A DNA stretch of 10,193 nt from NCBI GenBank assembly GCA_947450745.1, contig CANFYD010000093.1, positions 1 through 10,193 on the forward strand, in the 5' to 3' direction. This DNA is from Burkholderiales bacterium (lineage in GTDB: Bacteria; Pseudomonadota; Gammaproteobacteria; Burkholderiales; Burkholderiaceae_C). Below are positions 6,350-10,193 of the stretch, piece after piece. Made by a program: the position numbers and the translations under genes. How positions within the stretch are numbered: position 1 is the first letter of the stretch; every line of letters begins with the position of its first letter. The notes beneath the pieces were generated by a model that worked only from the letters and a program-made list of their open reading frames with translations, had not been told where the DNA came from and searched no databases.

Positions 6350-6354
6350 AAGGA
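6350..6354 (+). promoter_or_regulatory. Shine-Dalgarno that fixes the DUF2062 gene start at TTG
   Basis: AAGGA lies 5 bases upstream of TTG 6360-6362. No ATG or GTG in this frame gives a family-like N-terminus; the frame's upstream ATG at 6240 lies before the terminator-like hairpin and would add 40 proline-rich residues. This ribosome site is the main reason for choosing TTG. Confidence 0.5.
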
Positions 6355-6359
6355 TTCGC

Positions 6360-6938
6360 TTGCCCGCTTCCCGCCTTGCCCGTCGTTTGCTGCCGCACCC
6401 CGACACCCTGTCCAAGACACCGGGCTTGCGCTGGTTGGGGCATTATTTGGCACCGCGGCCCTGGTTGTGGGTAGCGCACCGGCGGCGCGTCGCCATGGGC
6501 GTGGCGGTGGGCTTGGCGATCGGGGTGATACCGCTGCCGACGCAGATGTTTTTGGCCGCTTGGCTGGCGATCATCTGCCGCGCCAATGTGGCCGCCGCCA
6601 TCGCTGCCACTTGGTTGACCAACCCCTTCACTTTGCTGCCGATCTGGACCCTGGCCATCGCGCTGGGCCGCTTCGTCTCCGGCCACACCGGCAGAGTTGC
6701 CCCGCCGGAAATGCTGGCCATCGACTGGGGCCAACCGGACACTTGGCTGGCGTCCCTGTGGTCCTGGACGCAGGCGCTGGGCGAGCCGCTGCTGATCGGC
6801 CTGCCGCTGGCCGGCCTGCTGCTCGGCGCGCTGGCTTATCTGGTCGTCTACTTTGGTTGGTGGGCAGTGATCGTGGGCGAGCGCTACCGGCGCTTGCGCA
6901 AACGCGCCCGGGCCAAGGCCAAGGCCGAAGCGACTTAA
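6360..6938 (+). CDS. DUF2062 family small membrane protein
   Basis: A 192-residue protein of unknown biochemical function in the DUF2062 family. The typical layout is present: a short basic N-terminal segment (SRLARRLLPHPDTLSKTPGL, with RWLGHYLAPRPWLWVAHRRR after it), a first hydrophobic hairpin from about 45-73 containing the family motif VAVGLAIGVIPLPTQMFLAA, and ATWLTNPFTLLPIWTLAIAL (83-102) with the conserved TNPFT. A linker rich in Trp follows, then a last hydrophobic segment at about 143-172 and a very basic tail RYRRLRKRARAKAKAEAT. The TTG start is inferred from AAGGA 5 bases upstream and from family length. It is convergent with the ABC ATPase gene, and the two stop codons overlap by 4 bases in a shared TTAA (6935-6938). 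Confidence 0.85.
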   Translation: MPASRLARRLLPHPDTLSKTPGLRWLGHYLAPRPWLWVAHRRRVAMGVAVGLAIGVIPLPTQMFLAAWLAIICRANVAAAIAATWLTNPFTLLPIWTLAIALGRFVSGHTGRVAPPEMLAIDWGQPDTWLASLWSWTQALGEPLLIGLPLAGLLLGALAYLVVYFGWWAVIVGERYRRLRKRARAKAKAEAT

Positions 6939-7630
6939 AGCAAGGCGGCAGCCGCCTCGACTGCCATCAGTCGGCCGGCTTCGATGCGCAGTTGCCGCTG
7001 GCAGCGCTGGGCAATGGCCATGTCGTGCGTCACCAGCACCAGGGTCGTGCCGGCTTCCCGGTTCAGCTCGAACATCAGCTCCATCACGGCGGCACCGGTG
7101 GCGAAGTCCAGGCTGCCGGTCGGCTCGTCGGCCAGCAACAGCGCCGGGCGCAGCACGAAGGCCCGCGCCAACGCGACGCGTTGCTGCTCACCACCGGACA
7201 ACACGCGGGGGTAGTGGGACAGCCGCTGACTGAGCCCGACCCGGCCCAACATCTGCGTGGCCAGCGCCCGGGCTTGCGGGTCGCCGCGCAGCTCCAGCGG
7301 CAGCATGACGTTTTCCAGCGCGTTCAAATTGGGCAATAACTGAAAGCTCTGGAACACAAAACCCAGCTCGGCACCGCGCACGGCGGCCCGCTGGTCTTCG
7401 TTCAACACAAACAAGTCCTGGCCCCGCAGACGCACCGTGCCGCTGCTCGGGGTGTCGAGCCCGGCCAAAATGGCCAGCAAGGTGCTTTTGCCCGAGCCTG
7501 AGGCACCCACGATGGCCACCGACTCGCGCGCGTTGAGCTTGAAACTGATGTCGTGGAGTATGGTTAACTCGCCAGTGGCGTCCTGCACACGTTTGCTGAC
7601 ACCATCGACCTCTACCAAATTTTCTGACAT
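6935..7630 (-). CDS. ABC transporter ATP-binding protein, YbbA/LolD (MacB-type) subfamily
   Basis: A 231-residue cytosolic ATPase of the MacB/LolD-type exporter class, which normally pairs with an FtsX-like permease. All motifs are intact: Walker A GASGSGKST (42-50), Q-loop FVFQ with Gln94, signature LSGGEQQ (144-150), Walker B ALLLADE (163-169), D-loop SLD (173-175) and switch His202 in LVLVTHD. The start MSENLVEVDG at 7628-7630 fits the family; the frame stays open upstream, but those codons run antisense through the esterase gene. In E. coli, ybbA is likewise divergent from tesA and is followed by the permease gene ybbP. Here the downstream neighbour is the convergent DUF2062 gene, and no permease gene is in the window. 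The subfamily is firm; YbbA rather than LolD is inferred from the neighbour. Confidence 0.92.
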   Translation of the reverse strand: MSENLVEVDGVSKRVQDATGELTILHDISFKLNARESVAIVGASGSGKSTLLAILAGLDTPSSGTVRLRGQDLFVLNEDQRAAVRGAELGFVFQSFQLLPNLNALENVMLPLELRGDPQARALATQMLGRVGLSQRLSHYPRVLSGGEQQRVALARAFVLRPALLLADEPTGSLDFATGAAVMELMFELNREAGTTLVLVTHDMAIAQRCQRQLRIEAGRLMAVEAAAALL

Positions 7631-7638
7631 GGATTCCA
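7630..7638. promoter_or_regulatory. Palindrome shared between two divergent start codons
   Basis: TGGATTCCA is a near-perfect palindrome covering most of the 11 bases between the ABC ATPase ATG (minus, 7628-7630) and the esterase ATG (plus, 7642). It places a GGA triplet upstream of the start on both strands, so it may serve as a weak Shine-Dalgarno core for both genes. No promoter can fit in the gap. Confidence 0.3.
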
Positions 7639-7641
7639 ACA

Positions 7642-8301
7642 ATGATGATGAGACGGCGTGATTGCCTGAATACGATTCTGCACTGTAGCGCCTGGGCGCT
7701 GGGCAGCTCGGCGGCGGGTCTTGCGGCGGCACAGACCGCCAAGGTCGCCCCGCGTATTCTGGTGCTGGGCGACAGCCTGTCGGCCGAGTACGGCTTGACT
7801 CGCGGCGAGGGTTGGGTGGCACTGCTGGAGCAACGGCTGCGGGAGCAAAAGCTGCCGCACCAAGTGCTGAACGCCAGCATCAGCGGCGACACCACGGCCG
7901 GCGGCCGGGCTCGCTTGCCGGCCTTGCTGAAGGCACCCGGCCCCAACTACGTCATCATTGAACTGGGTGGCAACGACGCCTTGCGTGGCCTGCCCTTGGA
8001 CAGTTCACGAGCCAACTTGCTGGCGATGGCACGCGCAGCCAAGACCGCCGGCGCGAAAGTGCTGTTGCTGGGCATGCAGGTGCCGCCCAACTACGGTGCC
8101 AGTTACGGACGCGAATTCGCCGGTCTGTTCGAGCAAGTCGCCAAGCAGGAAAAAACCGCCCTGGTGCCCTTCTTGCTGAAGGGCGTGGCCGACCGGCCCG
8201 ACGCCGAAGCCTGGTTCCAGCCCGACCGCATCCACCCGAAGGCACAAGCGCACCCGCTGATGCTGGAGCTGGTCTGGGCGCAGCTGAAGCCGCTGTTGTA
8301 A
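7642..8301 (+). CDS. SGNH-hydrolase esterase / acyl-CoA thioesterase I-like (TesA-type arylesterase)
   Basis: A 219-residue hydrolase of the GDSL/SGNH family, like E. coli TesA (thioesterase I/protease I/lysophospholipase L1), expected in the periplasm. The four blocks are visible: GDSLS with nucleophile Ser45, the block II glycine in SISGDTTAGG (Gly82), GGND with Asn111, and DRIHP with Asp195 and His198. The N-terminus MMMRRRDCLNTIL, followed by a hydrophobic Ala/Gly/Leu run ending AAAQ at about 28-31, is an export signal; the twin arginines make a Tat signal possible, but the motif is imperfect. Three consecutive ATGs (7642, 7645, 7648) leave the exact start uncertain, with only a GGA triplet as ribosome site. 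The divergent YbbA-type ATPase neighbour matches the E. coli tesA context. The natural substrate is not determined by sequence. Confidence 0.92.
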   Translation: MMMRRRDCLNTILHCSAWALGSSAAGLAAAQTAKVAPRILVLGDSLSAEYGLTRGEGWVALLEQRLREQKLPHQVLNASISGDTTAGGRARLPALLKAPGPNYVIIELGGNDALRGLPLDSSRANLLAMARAAKTAGAKVLLLGMQVPPNYGASYGREFAGLFEQVAKQEKTALVPFLLKGVADRPDAEAWFQPDRIHPKAQAHPLMLELVWAQLKPLL

Positions 8302-8359
8302 ACCACCGTTGTAAGCCACGCTGCTGCAGCGGCCGTAGAGCCGCTACAAGAGCAGCGGT
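8302..8359. other. Convergent intergenic gap with a short hairpin
   Basis: The 58 bases between the esterase stop and the stop of the FecR-like gene hold AGCGGC (8328-8333) paired with GCCGCT (8340-8345) around a 6-base loop, a possible bidirectional terminator without a T-run. An imperfect direct repeat GTTGTAAACCAC (8295-8306) / GTTGTAAGCCAC (8308-8319), period 13, duplicates the last codon and stop of the esterase gene. Confidence 0.3.
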
Positions 8360-10193
8360 TCAGCGTTCGTTTTCGCGCTCGCGCCTGTCGCCGCGCCCAG
8401 GCTGGTCTTGGCGGCCACGCGGCTGGCCGCGGTTCTCGTCAGCACGCTGGGGCTGAGCTTGAGGCTGCGGCTGGGCTTGCGGTGCTGGCGCGCGCAGCTC
8501 GGGCGGCGGCTGGCGATTCGGCGGCTCGGCCGCACGCACACGTTCCGGTTGCCGCTCGACTTGACGCTCAGGCCCGCGCTCCTGCTGGCGTTCGGGTTGG
8601 CGCTCTGGTTGGCGATCCATCGGCCGCTCCTGGCGTTCTGCAGGTCGCTCTGCCGGCCGCTCTGGCTGGCGTTCCGGCCCAGGTGCTCGGTTGCTGACGT
8701 TGCGCTCGCCACGCTCTCCACGATCAACCCGATCATTCCGCTGCTCATTGACCCGCTCGGGCGGGCGCTGCGGCGGCTGCTGCGGCTGCTCCATGCGAAG
8801 CTCGGGCGCGGCGGCAGGCCGGGCCGGACCCATGATGGGTGACCCAAGGCTTTGCGCTGCGGGCACAGGCTGACGATCACGCGCTGGCTCACGCGCTGGC
8901 TCACGCGGCTGATCACGCGGCTGATCACGCGCCCCCCGCTCCGCCTCACGTTCACGGTCCCGGCGGCCCAGGTTGTCGCTGCGCCAGGGCATGTCGGCCG
9001 ATGGGCGTTGGATAGCCGGCGGTGCGACCGGCCGTGGCGGCAGCAGCACACCCAGCTCGGCACGGGCCGGTGCTGCGGGCAGTGGGCGAGCCGGCCGGCC
9101 ATCGACCAAGGGCATCGGCCTGACCGCCCCGCCCTGGCCCGGCAAGTAACTGATCGCACCGCCAACTTCGCGGTTGCTGCGTGGCCGCGGGTCGCCCGGC
9201 CTGTCGCGATCGCGATCACGGTCACGGTCGTTATTGATGCGCTGCACATAACCTGGGCTGTGGCGATAGCCGGGCGAATAGACCTCGCGCGGTGCCAGCG
9301 GATACCAGCCATAAGCCGGTGGATTGGCACGCCCACCGATCGAAATACCGATGCTGATGCTGCTCCCGCCCGAGCCCGACAGCGGCCCGCCGACCCAACC
9401 GACCAAGGCCGGTGCGTAGACGGGTCGAGTCACATATTGACCCGGTGACCAGCACCAGCGCCCGCCCCAATTGACCCAGCGCCCGTAATGGAACGGCGCA
9501 AAGCCCCAGGGCGCGTCATCCACCCAGCTCCAACCCCATTGGCTGGTCCAGGCCCAGCGGCCGTAGCGATAGGGAGCCCAGTCGGGTCCGACTTGATTGG
9601 GTATCCAGACATTGCCGTAGTCGGGCGCTTGCTCCCAGCGGCCGTGGCGGTCCAGCTCTTCGGCCCCGGTCATTTCGGGCGACACATAGCGCTGGCTGCT
9701 GCCGATGTTGTCGCCCTCGGCTCGGCTTTGGGCCTGCAGCCAATCGGTGAAACCGTCGCCGACCAGGCGCTGGCGTTCGGTGCGTGCGCCGGTCAAACTG
9801 CCCCACCAGAACTCGGCCTGCTCGCCGTCCTGCAACCAGACCGGCGCGACATCTCCGGCATGACTGCTCTCGAAGCGCAAGCGGCCTTGCAGCGCAAAAG
9901 CGCGGCTGCCTCGGTCGAGTTGCTCGACCCGGTAAAGCCCTTCGCGCTCGGCGTAAACCATGCCTTCACGCGTCTGCACCTTGTACTCGCTGACCGCTTC
10001 TTGCGAGCGCAGCCGCAAACCCAGGTCGCCCTTGTCCAGGCTGAGCAGCACCCGGCCTTCGTCGAGCTGGGTGAATTCGAGATCGCTGCGCTCATCCAGC
10101 CACAAGCTGCTGGAGCCGACCCGCAAGCTGACGCGCGAACGCTCGTCGGTGCGCAGGCGGTCGCCCTCGGCCACGGTCTGGTTGCGCGTGACC
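8360..10193 (-). CDS. FecR-domain / DUF6600-type protein with long Arg/Pro/Gln-rich tail, 5' partial
   Basis: The frame is open to the right edge, reading VTRNQTVAEGDRLRTDERSR, so the true start and any signal peptide lie outside the window; a GTG at 10172-10174 is probably internal. Counting from that GTG, residues 1-125 form a FecR-like beta domain (DRLRTDERSRVSLRVGSSSL, YKVQTREGMVYAEREGLYRV). Residues 178-245 are the Trp/Tyr-rich block typical of DUF6600 (WIPNQVGPDWAPYRYGRWAW, DDAPWGFAPFHYGRWVNWGG), followed by GWYPLAPREVYSPGYRHSPG (289-308). From about 315 to the end at 604 the chain is low-complexity: DR repeats, RDQP/REPA repeats, then ERQP/ERPA repeats and PQAQ repeats. The tail is strongly basic and likely disordered. 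Its role is unknown; surface or envelope location is inference from the family. Neighbours give no clue. Confidence 0.85.
   Translation of the reverse strand, partial: VTRNQTVAEGDRLRTDERSRVSLRVGSSSLWLDERSDLEFTQLDEGRVLLSLDKGDLGLRLRSQEAVSEYKVQTREGMVYAEREGLYRVEQLDRGSRAFALQGRLRFESSHAGDVAPVWLQDGEQAEFWWGSLTGARTERQRLVGDGFTDWLQAQSRAEGDNIGSSQRYVSPEMTGAEELDRHGRWEQAPDYGNVWIPNQVGPDWAPYRYGRWAWTSQWGWSWVDDAPWGFAPFHYGRWVNWGGRWCWSPGQYVTRPVYAPALVGWVGGPLSGSGGSSISIGISIGGRANPPAYGWYPLAPREVYSPGYRHSPGYVQRINNDRDRDRDRDRPGDPRPRSNREVGGAISYLPGQGGAVRPMPLVDGRPARPLPAAPARAELGVLLPPRPVAPPAIQRPSADMPWRSDNLGRRDREREAERGARDQPRDQPREPAREPARDRQPVPAAQSLGSPIMGPARPAAAPELRMEQPQQPPQRPPERVNEQRNDRVDRGERGERNVSNRAPGPERQPERPAERPAERQERPMDRQPERQPERQQERGPERQVERQPERVRAAEPPNRQPPPELRAPAPQAQPQPQAQPQRADENRGQPRGRQDQPGRGDRRERENER
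8537..8680 (-). repeat. Degenerate 12-base tandem repeats coding for ERQP/ERPA units
   Basis: This stretch encodes about twelve tetrapeptides of the form (R/A)(Q/P/V)(P/A/V)E-R, such as ERQPERPAERPAERQERP. At DNA level it is a run of related units of the GGCGCTCTGGTT kind on the plus strand, diverged by point changes. The period is four codons, so gain or loss of a unit keeps the frame. Confidence 0.7.
8878..8931 (-). repeat. Near-perfect 12-base tandem repeat inside the FecR-like gene
   Basis: On the plus strand CACGCGCTGGCT occurs twice (8878-8889, 8890-8901), then CACGCGGCTGAT twice (8902-8913, 8914-8925), and a fifth copy begins with CACGCG. On the coding strand it yields RDQPRDQPREPAREPARD. 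The paired identical copies suggest recent duplication. Confidence 0.85.
9204..9228 (-). repeat. Asp-Arg dipeptide repeat (6-base units)
   Basis: The plus-strand run of CGCGAT and CACGGT units encodes alternating Asp-Arg (NDRDRDRDRDRPGD) in the FecR-like protein at about residues 315-327. It marks the start of the low-complexity tail. Confidence 0.6.

Noticed and set aside
4945..6453. Minus-strand open frame of 502 codons opposite bolA and the isomerase
   Set aside because: Antisense shadow; its repetitive Phe/Leu/Gly/Asp pattern mirrors the Lys/Glu-rich isomerase codons.
8878..8931. Possible CRISPR-like array
   Set aside because: The 12-base units are directly adjacent with no spacers and lie in a coding frame.
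8344..9336. Second minus-strand frame of 330 codons within the FecR-like gene
   Set aside because: It is a shifted reading of the same Arg/Pro-rich repeats; the other frame has the recognisable FecR/DUF6600 domain and continues through it.
8852..9448. Plus-strand open frame of 198 codons opposite the repeat region
   Set aside because: A product of the same biased repeats read antisense, with no family features.

Overview
The window looks like chromosome of a GC-rich betaproteobacterium of the order Burkholderiales (Rubrivivax/Leptothrix/Roseateles-like). The evidence is strong G/C third-position bias with long antisense shadow frames, the style of the solute-binding protein and acyl-CoA ligase, and the gene order selO(remnant)-msrB-yciB-bolA-parvulin. 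This assignment is inference from gene content; no marker gene is present. I see no rRNA, tRNA, CRISPR array, integrase or intact insertion sequence.

Left part, all on the minus strand (1-3508): an AMP-forming acyl-CoA ligase, then a periplasmic Leu/Ile/Val-type (Peripla_BP_6) solute-binding protein, then the first 90 codons of a LivH-type permease that runs off the left edge. This layout fits an ABC uptake system for an organic or amino acid whose cargo may be activated to a CoA thioester, but the substrate cannot be read from the sequence.

Middle part, plus strand (3740-6938): a 54-codon C-terminal stump of the SelO/YdiU pseudokinase whose stop codon overlaps the msrB start (ATGA). Next come msrB (methionine sulfoxide reductase B), yciB (septation protein A, inner membrane) and bolA, with a second ATGA overlap between yciB and bolA. 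After a strong intrinsic terminator comes a secreted parvulin-type peptidylprolyl isomerase, then a small DUF2062 membrane protein that probably starts at TTG. Two terminator-like hairpins sit immediately upstream of gene starts, and one long palindrome resembling a REP-type element follows the isomerase.

Right part (6935-10193): a YbbA/LolD-type ABC ATPase (minus) is divergent from a TesA-like SGNH esterase (plus), with only 11 bases between start codons. The same divergent pair occurs in E. coli (ybbA/tesA), but the YbbP-type permease is not beside the ATPase here. The window ends inside a large minus-strand FecR/DUF6600-type protein with a Trp/Tyr-rich core and a very long Arg/Pro/Gln/Glu-rich tail built from in-frame 12-base repeats.

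Most of the window is ordinary housekeeping sequence. The points most worth a second look are the selO remnant fused by overlap to msrB, the terminator placed 17 bases before the isomerase start, the 11-base divergent start region, the orphan ATPase, and the repeat-built tail of the FecR-like protein. I did not find a convincing new multi-gene system.
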